Shown piece after piece: positions 17,615 to 25,511 of a stretch of DNA of 64,000 nucleotides. Under the pieces are notes generated by a model, which worked only from the letters and a program-made list of their open reading frames with translations, did no database searches and had not been told where the DNA came from. The stretch is from Corallococcus caeni. Its GTDB lineage: Bacteria; Myxococcota; Myxococcia; Myxococcales; Myxococcaceae. Numbering within the stretch: position 1 is the stretch's first letter; every line of letters starts with the position of its first letter. The stretch lies in the NCBI RefSeq assembly GCF_036245865.1, contig NZ_BTTW01000005.1, positions 434,001 to 498,000 of the forward strand. Reading direction: 5' to 3'. The translations under genes were made by a program, and so were the position numbers.

Positions 17615-20600
17615 GGCGCCTCCTGGGCGACCCACGCGCCCCAGTTCACGACGTCCTCCGGCAACCGCGTTCCATTCACCACCACCGCGCGCGGATCCGT
17701 CAGGGCCAGCAGGTCCTCCGGCAGCCGCGACAGCCGCAGCTTGCGGCCGAACGCATCCGTCACCTTCTGCCCGCGCTGCTCACAGGCGGCGAGCGACTCC
17801 GCCCACAGCCGCGCCAGCCCCGCCGGGTCCAACGTCTCCCCCGCGGGCGCGGTCTCCTCCCACTTGCGCGTGCGCGCGTGCAGCTCCGTCAGCACCGCGT
17901 AGAACGGCTCCGTCAGCTCCGCGTCCGGGGAGAAGGGGCTCGTGGCGTGAGCCGTCAGCGGCGTCTCCAGGTCCTCCCGCGCGGGCACCGCCGTCACGCG
18001 CAGCAGCGCCGCCGCGGCCGCGTTCGCGCCCCGGATGCGGCCCATGGCCAGGGCCTGACCGTCCAGCACGCCGAAGGCCGGCGTGGCCACCGACGGCGAA
18101 GGCCGCAGCCCGTCCAGCGCGTCCGCGCCCGGCAGCGGCGCCAGCTGGCCGAGCGTCTCATCCACGCCGAAGAGGCCCACCGCCGCCTCGCCGTCCCTGC
18201 CGTCCACGCGCGTGCGGACCTGGAGATGCGCCAGCTCTCCGGGCGCGTACGCGGGCTTGTCCGGCGACACCTCCACCGACAGCGCCGCGCGCGGCGCCAC
18301 GTACACGCGCGCGGACGCGGGCACGCCCTCCACCTCCGCCCAGCCCTCGAAGTCCCCGGGCAGCGTGAAGCGCGCGGAGCGCGTGGCTGGATCCACCGCC
18401 TCCTTGAGCCGCGCCTGCCCCGCCACCAGCTCCAGCGTCCGGGGCAGCTCGCCCTCGAAGCCGGGACCGCGCAGCAGCTCCACCTTCACGGACTCGCCCG
18501 CCTTCGCCATCACCGGCGTCGCGCGCAGGCGCAGCGGCGGCAGGCGCGCGGGGCGCAGCACGAACTTCGTCTCGCCCATGTCCTGGCCGTCCCACTTCGC
18601 CCGGACCTTGAGCTCGTAGCCCAGGAACACCGTGGCCTGCGGCGGACGCGGAATGCCGTTGCCGCCATAAGTGGGCTGCGCGGTGAAGCGCACCACGCCC
18701 ATGGCCTCCGCCGGCCGCCGGCCCGCCATCAGCTCCGCCTGCGTCGAGGCGGGAACGCGGATGCGGGCGAAGCGCTCCTTCACGCAGGTCAAGGCCGTCG
18801 CGGACAGCGCGTTCTCGCTCGCGGGCTCCTGCACCCAGGACAGCGCCAGCTCCGGCTTGTCCGCCCACCGCCGCCACGTCAGCGCGGCGGGCACGGCGAC
18901 GACCCGGTCCAGCGTGGGAGGCAGGCACGCGCGCGCGTCCAGCGCGGCGGCCGTCAGCGCCTCGCTCACGCCCCGCTCGTCTCCGGAGGCGACCTCCGTG
19001 TTCCACCGCATCGAGGGCAGGCCCGGATCCATCACCTGGAAGCGCAGCTGGAGCATCCGCTCCCGGCCCGCCGGCAGTCCCTTCGCGCGCACCGCGGAGG
19101 CCATGCACGCGTCCAATCCCTCCTCCGCGCCGGCCACGTCCTGCACCTGCCCGGACGCGCCCACCCGCACCGCGAACTCCGCCATGGAGGCGCCGGAGGA
19201 CGGCGCGACGAAGCGCGCGCAGGGATGCAGGACGGGCAGCAGCCGCTCCAGCGCGGCCTGGTCCTCGAGCGACGCCTGTCCCCCCTGCGCGCCCAGCAGG
19301 TCCCGCGACGACACGAGCGACACGGGCGGCGGACGCGGCTGCACGCGCACCGGCAGCGGCGGCACCACCACGTTCACCGCGGGGCCGGGGTCCAGTTGGA
19401 AGGCGGCCACGCCGTCCTCGTCCGCCACCGCGCTCACGCCCTTGTCGCGAGGGTCCCACGCGCGCGTCACCGTCACCTCCGCGCCCGGCAGCACCTGGCC
19501 GGACGCGGTGGTGGCGCGCAGGTAGACGCGGTTGCTGAAGCCCGCCACCAGCCCGTCCTCCAGCTCCGTCACGGAGGACACGGCCAGCGCGTCCTCGGAC
19601 AGCAGGAGCGACACGGCGCCGCGCACCGGCTCACCCGTGGCGTCCTTCGCCTCCACGCTCGCGCTCAGCGTGGCCTGGCCGCGCAGGTCCTGGGGCACGC
19701 GCGGCAACGTCACGCGGAAGCGGCCGGAGGCGTCCGTGCGCGCCTTCGTCGGCAGCTCCCCGCGAAGCCACTCCGTCGGAGGCGGCCACGCGCCCGCGTG
19801 GCTCCACGCCAGCGTCACGTCCGTGTCCGCCAGCGGCGCGCCGGACGCGTACGACACCTGCCCCGTCACCTCCGGCGTGTCGTTGGCGCGCCAGAAGGGC
19901 CGGGGGCTCCTCGCCTCCAGCCGCAGGCGCGGCAGCGTGAAGGGCTCCACGGTGAAGGACTCGGAGCCGGACGCGCCGCCGCTCGTCCACGTTACCGTCC
20001 ACGTGCCCGTGGGCGCGCCCCGGTCCAGCGGGAACTCCCCGGCCACCACGCCCCAGGGGCCCGCGGGCGCGCGCTCCTCCAGCACCACCTCGCCGGAGGG
20101 GTCCGTCACCTTCCACGTCCCCGGCCGTCCGTCGAGCGGCGACAGGTCCTTCGCGCGCAGGGCCACCGCGCGGAAGCGCACGCGGTGCCCGGGCTCGTAG
20201 AGGGGGCGGTCCGTCAGCACGCGCACCCGCGCGGGCGCGTACAGGGGCAGCGGCGCGTCCACCGTGTCGGTGCCCAGCGGCGTGGTGACGCGCGCGCGCA
20301 GCCGGTAGTCGCCGTCCGGAACCTGGGGCAGCGTCACCGGCGCGACCATGGGGCCGTCGCCGTCGCGCTCCCAGCGGCCCTTGGCGTCCAGCGGCAGCGG
20401 CGTCTCCTGGCCGGCCGCGTCCACCAGGAACAGCGTCGCGGTGCCCCGGCCCACGGAGGACGCGAACGCGCTGCCCTTCGCGTCGACGCCGTGCGCCTCC
20501 GCCCAGACGCTCACCTGGCTGGAGACGCCTCGCCCGAGGCCGCTGGCGGACACGCCCACCGTCTGGCGGAACTCGCCGTCCGGACACCAGGGCACGTCCA

Positions 20601-20721
20601 CGCCCTGGAACATCCAGGCGGACAGACACCGCCCGGAGGCCACGAAGGCCAGGCCTCCCCCCAGAAGCAACAGCCCGAGCCCTCCGGCCACCCATCGCCG
20701 GCGCTGGATGCCACCTGTCAT
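17611..20721 (-). CDS. Alpha-2-macroglobulin-like protein, N-terminal half (MG domains)
   Basis: The 1036-residue protein begins with a membrane anchor or uncleaved signal (VAGGLGLLLLGGGLAFVASG). The MG2 signature VLTDRPLYEPGHRVRFRAV appears near residue 190, and further MG domains follow, including the late VSPDKPAYAPGELAHL and VGLFGVDETLGQL that normally precede the bait/A2M region. It stops where the A2M domain would start; that domain opens the next gene. A middle segment (about 480-620) with GASGQV-type strands looks like an inserted TonB-C/AgmX-like module, inferred from VRVGASGQVQDVAGAEEG. It is divergent from the gene at 20826. Confidence 0.85.
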   Translation of the reverse strand: MTGGIQRRRWVAGGLGLLLLGGGLAFVASGRCLSAWMFQGVDVPWCPDGEFRQTVGVSASGLGRGVSSQVSVWAEAHGVDAKGSAFASSVGRGTATLFLVDAAGQETPLPLDAKGRWERDGDGPMVAPVTLPQVPDGDYRLRARVTTPLGTDTVDAPLPLYAPARVRVLTDRPLYEPGHRVRFRAVALRAKDLSPLDGRPGTWKVTDPSGEVVLEERAPAGPWGVVAGEFPLDRGAPTGTWTVTWTSGGASGSESFTVEPFTLPRLRLEARSPRPFWRANDTPEVTGQVSYASGAPLADTDVTLAWSHAGAWPPPTEWLRGELPTKARTDASGRFRVTLPRVPQDLRGQATLSASVEAKDATGEPVRGAVSLLLSEDALAVSSVTELEDGLVAGFSNRVYLRATTASGQVLPGAEVTVTRAWDPRDKGVSAVADEDGVAAFQLDPGPAVNVVVPPLPVRVQPRPPPVSLVSSRDLLGAQGGQASLEDQAALERLLPVLHPCARFVAPSSGASMAEFAVRVGASGQVQDVAGAEEGLDACMASAVRAKGLPAGRERMLQLRFQVMDPGLPSMRWNTEVASGDERGVSEALTAAALDARACLPPTLDRVVAVPAALTWRRWADKPELALSWVQEPASENALSATALTCVKERFARIRVPASTQAELMAGRRPAEAMGVVRFTAQPTYGGNGIPRPPQATVFLGYELKVRAKWDGQDMGETKFVLRPARLPPLRLRATPVMAKAGESVKVELLRGPGFEGELPRTLELVAGQARLKEAVDPATRSARFTLPGDFEGWAEVEGVPASARVYVAPRAALSVEVSPDKPAYAPGELAHLQVRTRVDGRDGEAAVGLFGVDETLGQLAPLPGADALDGLRPSPSVATPAFGVLDGQALAMGRIRGANAAAAALLRVTAVPAREDLETPLTAHATSPFSPDAELTEPFYAVLTELHARTRKWEETAPAGETLDPAGLARLWAESLAACEQRGQKVTDAFGRKLRLSRLPEDLLALTDPRAVVVNGTRLPEDVVNWGAWVAQEAP

Positions 20722-20825
20722 GCGTTTTCTCCCCGTCTGTCCACTGTACGCCGGAAAGCCGGGGGCCGGTCCCCGCCTCCCCCCGTTGACGTATCCGTGG
20801 GGTGGCTGGGCTAGGGTGCCGCGCC

Positions 20826-22013
20826 ATGGTCGCGCCGAAGAACCGCCCTCCGCAGGATGCCCTGCCGCCCCGCCTCGATGCCCTGCTCGAGTCCCTGATG
20901 GACCGCGACTTCGCGGCGCGGCTGCGCAAGGTCTACCAGGCGGCCGCCGTCGCCATCGACCGGCTGGGGCACCTGAGCATCGTGAAGTACGAGCCCACCA
21001 CCGCGGAGCCCGACGACGCCGCGGACCTGTCCCTCTGGGAGACGATGGCGCCCGCCATCGGCGAGACGCTGGTGGACGTGAACCGGCTGGTGGTCGCCAT
21101 CCGCGACGCCTTCCCCCCGCCCGCGCGCCCCGCCGTGTCCAACGACGGCGGCTGGGCCCCGCCCCCCGCGAGCTCCGACGAGCGCCTGTCCCAGGAAGCG
21201 GAGGCCGTGCTGCACGCCAGCGCGGAGCGGCTGTCCAAGCGCGTGCAGGAGCTGGGCGTGCAGATGCGCCGGCCGGAGGTGGTGAGCGACCGCTGGACGC
21301 TGATGTCGGAGCTGGCCGCGTCGCGCGCGGACTTCCGCAACCGCATCGGCGACCTCGTGTACCTCACCGCCGCGGCCTTCGCGGACGTGCGCCGCGAGGA
21401 CGTGGTGCCGGGCTACGCGAACCAGGTGGGCGCGCGCGTGGCCCTGCGCGGCGCGGCGGCGGACCTGCGCCGCTCACTGCAGGGCCGGCTGGAGCGCGCC
21501 GCGAAGGCGACGGACGCGCAGCGCCCCGCGCTGGCGAGGCAGGCCGAGGAGAGCCTGGCCGCGTTCGTGTCCCTGCCCGCGTCGCTCGCGCTGAAGACGC
21601 CCACCAAGCGCGAAATCGTCGCGGCGCGCGGCCGGCTGCGCGCGGCGGGCACGCAGCCCGCGCTGGGGCCGGAGGTGCTGCCCGGGCTCGTGGAGCCCTT
21701 CCTCGCGCTGCTGGATGAAGCGATGGAGGAGGTGACGCGCCACTGGCTCACCGTGCACGACCGCGCCGTGTGGGCCGCGAGCGGCGTCCGGCTGGAGCAG
21801 GTGGACATGCACCTGGAGCTGGGCTCTCCGGGCGCGGCGCGCGTCCTGGAGGAGGCGGTGACGGCGGCGGGGGCGCTCACCGGCCGCTCGGCGCCCTTCG
21901 ACGCCTTCCTGCGCAAGGGCCGTCAGGAGGCCGCGGAGGGGCTCAACGAAGCCGGCGCGCGCGACCTGCTGGCCCGCTTCCGCGAGCGCCTGGCCAGCCT
22001 GCCGTTCAGCTAG
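20826..22013 (+). CDS. Conserved hypothetical protein
   Basis: A 395-residue soluble, almost fully alpha-helical protein, rich in Ala, Arg and Leu, without signal peptide, membrane helix or recognisable catalytic motif. A Pro-rich loop around residues 105-125 (FPPPARPAV) splits two helical parts. The long heptad-like stretches suggest a scaffold or structural role. The ATG at 20826 leaves 104 bases to the divergent macroglobulin operon, enough for both promoters. Confidence 0.7.
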   Translation: MVAPKNRPPQDALPPRLDALLESLMDRDFAARLRKVYQAAAVAIDRLGHLSIVKYEPTTAEPDDAADLSLWETMAPAIGETLVDVNRLVVAIRDAFPPPARPAVSNDGGWAPPPASSDERLSQEAEAVLHASAERLSKRVQELGVQMRRPEVVSDRWTLMSELAASRADFRNRIGDLVYLTAAAFADVRREDVVPGYANQVGARVALRGAAADLRRSLQGRLERAAKATDAQRPALARQAEESLAAFVSLPASLALKTPTKREIVAARGRLRAAGTQPALGPEVLPGLVEPFLALLDEAMEEVTRHWLTVHDRAVWAASGVRLEQVDMHLELGSPGAARVLEEAVTAAGALTGRSAPFDAFLRKGRQEAAEGLNEAGARDLLARFRERLASLPFS

Positions 22014-22040
22014 CGAGCCGCGCTTCGACAAAGGCCCGCT

Positions 22041-22322
22041 TCAGGGCTTCGCGGGCGCGGGCAGCGCGGGGTCTTCCTTCTTCGGAGGCAGCACGCGCAG
22101 CTCCTCGAAGCGCTCCGCCAGCGTCTGCGGCGTCAGCTCCTCCTGCCACTGCTTGGGGTTGGTGTTCCACCCGAAGTCGGCCGGCACCTTGCCGCCGCCC
22201 TGGCTGGTGTAGCCGATGGTGTCCGGGAACTGCGCGGACCAGCGGTTGCCGGGATCCGGCTCCTTGGTCACGTGCTGCCGGTTGGGGAGGATGAAGGGCT
22301 TGGTCTTGGGAGCATCACTCAT
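22041..22322 (-). CDS. Small hypothetical protein
   Basis: A 93-residue polar protein without signal peptide, rich in Pro and Trp (NRWSAQFPDTIGY, FGWNTNPKQWQEE) and ending in a helix with RFEELRVLPP and a Lys/Pro tail. AGAGG lies 9 bases before the ATG. It overlaps the end of the gene upstream (stop at 22315) by 8 bases, so the two are likely co-translated. No family recognised. Confidence 0.65.
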   Translation of the reverse strand: MSDAPKTKPFILPNRQHVTKEPDPGNRWSAQFPDTIGYTSQGGGKVPADFGWNTNPKQWQEELTPQTLAERFEELRVLPPKKEDPALPAPAKP

Positions 22323-22557
22323 GCAGCCAAGCCTCTCCGAAAGAGACCTCGTTGTGTAGAGGCAAGCTGGGCTGCTGCCGCCTTCGCGCATGGTTCTTGG
22401 GAGGCAGCACGCTCGGCCCCAGCTCGAACACCGCGGCGAAGTAGCGGGCCTGTGACTCGCTGCCGTACCGGTACCGCCGCACGCCCCCCGCGTGGGCCAC
22501 CTCCACCCGCCAGCCCTTCGGGTCGCACATGACCTTCACTGTGTTCCCTGCACCCAT
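22315..22557 (-). CDS. Small hypothetical protein
   Basis: An 80-residue basic protein. Its first half (VKVMCDPKGWRVEV, then GGVRRYRYGS and ESQARYFAAVFEL) reads as a small beta-beta-alpha unit; the tail is rich in Lys, Arg and Gln. The ATG at 22557 is preferred because the upstream extension is low-complexity Arg/Gly/Pro sequence typical of noncoding GC-rich DNA. It overlaps the following gene by 8 bases. Confidence 0.55.
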   Translation of the reverse strand: MGAGNTVKVMCDPKGWRVEVAHAGGVRRYRYGSESQARYFAAVFELGPSVLPPKNHARRRQQPSLPLHNEVSFGEAWLHE

Positions 22558-22805
22558 CCCACGCCTCCCCCGTCCCGCTGTCGTCCGAGGGGGTGGCCCA
22601 TGAAATCCCCGTGCCAGCGCCCGCAAGCCTGCCCAACGGGTTGCGGTGTCAGCGGGTGAGCAGTCGCCAGGGGACCGGTAACGTTTGCAGCCTGCCCCGG
22701 GGGGCCCCCCCTGCCCCCGAAAGGCGGGGCGGGGCGCCACACCAAGTCCCCGCGGGGTGATGCCGGTCTGCTTGTGTCGGGCGGATCCTGCGTTAACTCA
22801 ATGGC
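22558..22805. other. Intergenic region with G/C-tract palindrome
   Basis: This 248-base gap separates two divergent small genes. It holds a run of C, G and C tracts around 22696-22735 that can fold on itself and would serve as a strong hairpin on either strand. AGGATCCTGCGTTAACTC just before 22806 lies where a promoter for the zinc-ribbon-like gene should be; no clear -35/-10 pair was found. Confidence 0.3.
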
Positions 22806-23015
22806 ATGACCCAATTCGAGACCCAGAACGGAGAGCGGTTCGCGGACTTCGATCTTCCCGAGGGCTGCATGATGTGTGGCGGCGCGGTCTCCATCCGGGC
22901 CACGCCAGCGGGGGCCCACGGCTACTGCCCCCACTGCCACGTGCTGTCGCGTCCGCAGATGAAGGTGAAGCCCAACGGCGTCGAGCTCTCCTTCGAGACC
23001 ACGGCGCTCGCCTGA
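22806..23015 (+). CDS. Small zinc-ribbon-like protein
   Basis: The 69-residue protein holds two CxxC knuckles, CMMCGG and YCPHCH, about 20 residues apart, the spacing of a zinc ribbon. Hydrophobic strands flank the knuckles. There is no signal peptide. It could be a small nucleic-acid or protein-binding adaptor; no closer assignment is possible. The codon use matches the neighbours. Confidence 0.7.
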   Translation: MTQFETQNGERFADFDLPEGCMMCGGAVSIRATPAGAHGYCPHCHVLSRPQMKVKPNGVELSFETTALA

Positions 23016-23030
23016 ACCCGAGCGTCCCTT

Positions 23031-23059
23031 CCTGGTGCACGGAGCGTCAGTGCACCAGG
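23031..23059. terminator. Two-way terminator between convergent genes
   Basis: A perfect 10-bp stem (CCTGGTGCAC at 23031-23040, GTGCACCAGG at 23050-23059) with a 9-base loop sits between the small zinc-ribbon-like gene and the AEC transporter gene. The right arm includes the last codons of the transporter, so one structure can end both transcripts. Confidence 0.7.
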
Positions 23060-23952
23060 GACACGAGCAGCGGCGCGCTGAGGAACGACAGCGGAATGCC
23101 CACGCCCACCATCAGCACCGCCAGCTCCGGATCCAGCTCGTGCTCGGCGGCCAGGATGGCCGCCGTCACCATGGGCGCCATGGCGATTTGAAGCACCGTG
23201 GCCTGCCTCACCACCAGCGACAACCCCGGCACGAACGTCAGCAGGCCCAGCACCGCCAGCGGCGCGAGCACCAGCTTGTAGGACAGCCCCAGCACGAGCG
23301 CCGGTACGCGCGGACGCAACCCCTGGAGCCGCAGCTGGAAGCCCACGATGAACAGCGCCAGCGGCGTGAGCAGGTCGCCCAGCCGCTGCAGCACCGCCTC
23401 CAGCCAGTCCGGGAAGGCGAAGGGCCGCAGCACCAGCGCCACCACCAGCGCCTGGAACGGGGGGAACACCAGCACCTTGCGCACGAGCCCACGCGCGGAC
23501 ACCGCCGCCTGGGCGTGGGCCCTCGCCGCCGTCAGCGTGGCGAGCGTCGCCAGCACCATGAACGAGCCCAGCTGATCCACCACCACCGCCACCGGCACGC
23601 TCGCGGGCCCCAGCAGCGCCGTGGCCATGGGCAGGCCCACGAAGGCCGTATTGCCCAGCCCCGCGGTGAGGATGAGCGCCGTCACCGAATCGCGTGACAG
23701 GCCCAGCCGGGGCCCGAGCAGCCGCAGGAACAGCACCGCCCCCCCGAAGAGCAGCCACGGCGCCACGGCGGCCACCATCAGCCCGGGCGCGAACTCCAGC
23801 CGGTGCATGGCGCGCAGCACCAGCGCGGGCAGGGACACGTTGAGGATGAAGGCGTTGAACGCGGGCGCCGTCCCACCCGGGAACCGGCCGCTCGCACGCG
23901 CCAGCACGCCCAGCACCAGGCACACCCCCAGGAGTCCGATGACCTGCCCCAT
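23047..23952 (-). CDS. AEC family transporter (auxin efflux carrier type)
   Basis: The 301-residue inner-membrane protein has about ten hydrophobic helices in the AEC pattern: an opening VIGLLGVCLVLGVLAR, FNAFILNVSLPALVLRAM, and the central GLGNTAFVGLPMATALLG motif, with a hydrophilic loop in the middle and a second five-helix half. Members export or exchange dicarboxylates and other organic acids. The ATG at 23952 places the first helix close to the N-terminus; an upstream basic extension of 15 residues is less likely. Confidence 0.88.
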   Translation of the reverse strand: MGQVIGLLGVCLVLGVLARASGRFPGGTAPAFNAFILNVSLPALVLRAMHRLEFAPGLMVAAVAPWLLFGGAVLFLRLLGPRLGLSRDSVTALILTAGLGNTAFVGLPMATALLGPASVPVAVVVDQLGSFMVLATLATLTAARAHAQAAVSARGLVRKVLVFPPFQALVVALVLRPFAFPDWLEAVLQRLGDLLTPLALFIVGFQLRLQGLRPRVPALVLGLSYKLVLAPLAVLGLLTFVPGLSLVVRQATVLQIAMAPMVTAAILAAEHELDPELAVLMVGVGIPLSFLSAPLLVSLVH

Positions 23953-24202
23953 GCCCGCCTTGCGTCCCGCCTTCCTGCGTGTGCGTTGGCGCGGCAACCT
24001 GGAGGAGCCCGCCAGCGATGTCCAGCGCCATCAGGGCACGCACGGGGAAGTCGTGTTTCGCGCGCGGCTGGAATGCATGAGGCCCCAACCAGCGCCCACC
24101 GCCGGGCCGTGACGGAGCGGGCGTGGAAACGCGCGGGGCGCGGGCGCATGCTGGCGGGCGCCCCGGTCAGTCCTTCCTCCCCACGACCGTCGGGCATTCG
24201 CC
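23953..24202. other. Divergent promoter region between the two transporters
   Basis: The 250 bases contain no supported gene. They are slightly less GC-rich than the genes, and the sequence ACCGTCGGGCATTCGCC lies directly before the MFS start. No palindrome long enough for an operator was seen. Confidence 0.3.
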
Positions 24203-25453
24203 ATGAATCCCGTTGCCACGGTGTTGAGAGCGCTGGGCGGGGGTGGCCTGCCACGGACCTATTGGGTCCTGTGGGTGGGCACCTTCGTGAACCGGCTGGG
24301 GTCCTTCGTCGCGCCGTTCCTGGCGCTCTACCTCACGCGCGAGCGCGGCTTCAGCGTGGAGCAGACGGGCTTCATCGTGGCGCTCAACGGCGCGGGCGCG
24401 GTGATGGCGGCGCCCCTGGGAGGCATGCTCGCGGACCGGGTGGGCCGCAGACTGACGCTCGCGGGGGGCCTGTGGCTGGGCTCGGGGGCCATGCTGTTCA
24501 TCGGCTTCTCGGAGACGCCGGGGCGCATCGCGGTGGCGGCCTTCATGCTGGGCATCCTGGGGGACCTGTACCGGCCGGCGGTGTCCGCGGCGGTGGCGGA
24601 CGTGGTGCCGCCCCGGGACCGCGCGCGCGCGTACGGGATGCTCTACTGGGTCATCAACCTGGGCTTCGCCATCGCGCTGCCGCTGGCGGGCCTGCTGGCG
24701 GGGCTGGGCTACCGGCTGCTCTTCATCGCGGACGCGGTGACCACGTTCCTCTACGGCTGCTGCGTCTGGGCGTTCGTGCCGGAGACGCGGCCGCAAGCCG
24801 CGACGGAGCACAAGGCTCGCTCCACGCTGGGGGACCTGCTGACGCCGTTCCGCGACGGCGTGTACCTGGCCTTCTGCCTGCCCGTCTTCGCGCTGGCGCT
24901 GCTCTTCTTCCAGAGCACCCTGAGCCTGCCGCTGACGCTGTCCGCGCGCGGCCTGACGCCCGCGGACTACGGCCTGGTGATGGCGGTCAACGGCGTGCTC
25001 ATCGTCGCGCTGCAGCCGTTCGTCACGCGCGCGGTGGGCCGGGTGCGGCGCTCCACGGCGCTGGCGTTGGCGGGGGTGCTGACGGGGGTGGGCTTCGGAC
25101 TGCACGCGCTGCCGGCGAGCGTGCCGTGGGCGATGGTCGCCGTGGCGGTGTGGACGCTGGGGGAGATGGCGCAGTCACCCGTGGCGCCGTCGGTGGTGGC
25201 GGACCTGGCGCCCGCGGAGCTGCGAGGCAGCTACCAGGGCGCGTACCACATGATGTGGGGGCTCGCGTCCAGCGTCGCCCCCGCGCTGGGCGGCGCGATG
25301 CTGGGCCACGTGGGCGCCACCGCGCTGTGGGCGGGCTGCTGCTGCGTGGGCCTGGCCGCGGCCGCGTGGCACCTCACCATCGCGGGTGCGCGCAGGCGCC
25401 GCGTGGAGACGCTGCGCCTGGAGCGCCCGGAGATGAGCGCCAGCCTGGACTGA
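24203..25453 (+). CDS. MFS transporter
   Basis: The 416-residue protein has twelve predicted membrane helices in two halves. The loop between helices 2 and 3 shows GGMLADRVGRRLTL, the family's signature, and TM4 shows RAYGMLYWVINLGFA. The pattern resembles the drug-efflux and sugar-efflux groups. The substrate cannot be inferred. It is divergent from the AEC transporter with about 250 bases between them and no visible operator. Confidence 0.88.
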   Translation: MNPVATVLRALGGGGLPRTYWVLWVGTFVNRLGSFVAPFLALYLTRERGFSVEQTGFIVALNGAGAVMAAPLGGMLADRVGRRLTLAGGLWLGSGAMLFIGFSETPGRIAVAAFMLGILGDLYRPAVSAAVADVVPPRDRARAYGMLYWVINLGFAIALPLAGLLAGLGYRLLFIADAVTTFLYGCCVWAFVPETRPQAATEHKARSTLGDLLTPFRDGVYLAFCLPVFALALLFFQSTLSLPLTLSARGLTPADYGLVMAVNGVLIVALQPFVTRAVGRVRRSTALALAGVLTGVGFGLHALPASVPWAMVAVAVWTLGEMAQSPVAPSVVADLAPAELRGSYQGAYHMMWGLASSVAPALGGAMLGHVGATALWAGCCCVGLAAAAWHLTIAGARRRRVETLRLERPEMSASLD

Positions 25454-25511
25454 GAAAGGGCGGGCGCCCCTCGCGCCCCTCGCGCCACGAGAGGCTCGGG
25501 AGGGCGGCGGC

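Noticed and set aside
15083..17902. 939-residue plus-strand open frame
   Set aside because: Antisense to the macroglobulin C-half, Arg/His-rich low complexity, no start signal.
17878..20814. 978-residue plus-strand open frame
   Set aside because: Antisense to the macroglobulin N-half; composition is that of a GC-rich shadow.
22690..22740. Run of C and G tracts considered as an origin or quadruplex regulator
   Set aside because: Too short and irregular for a four-tract quadruplex with usual loops; a simple hairpin explains it.
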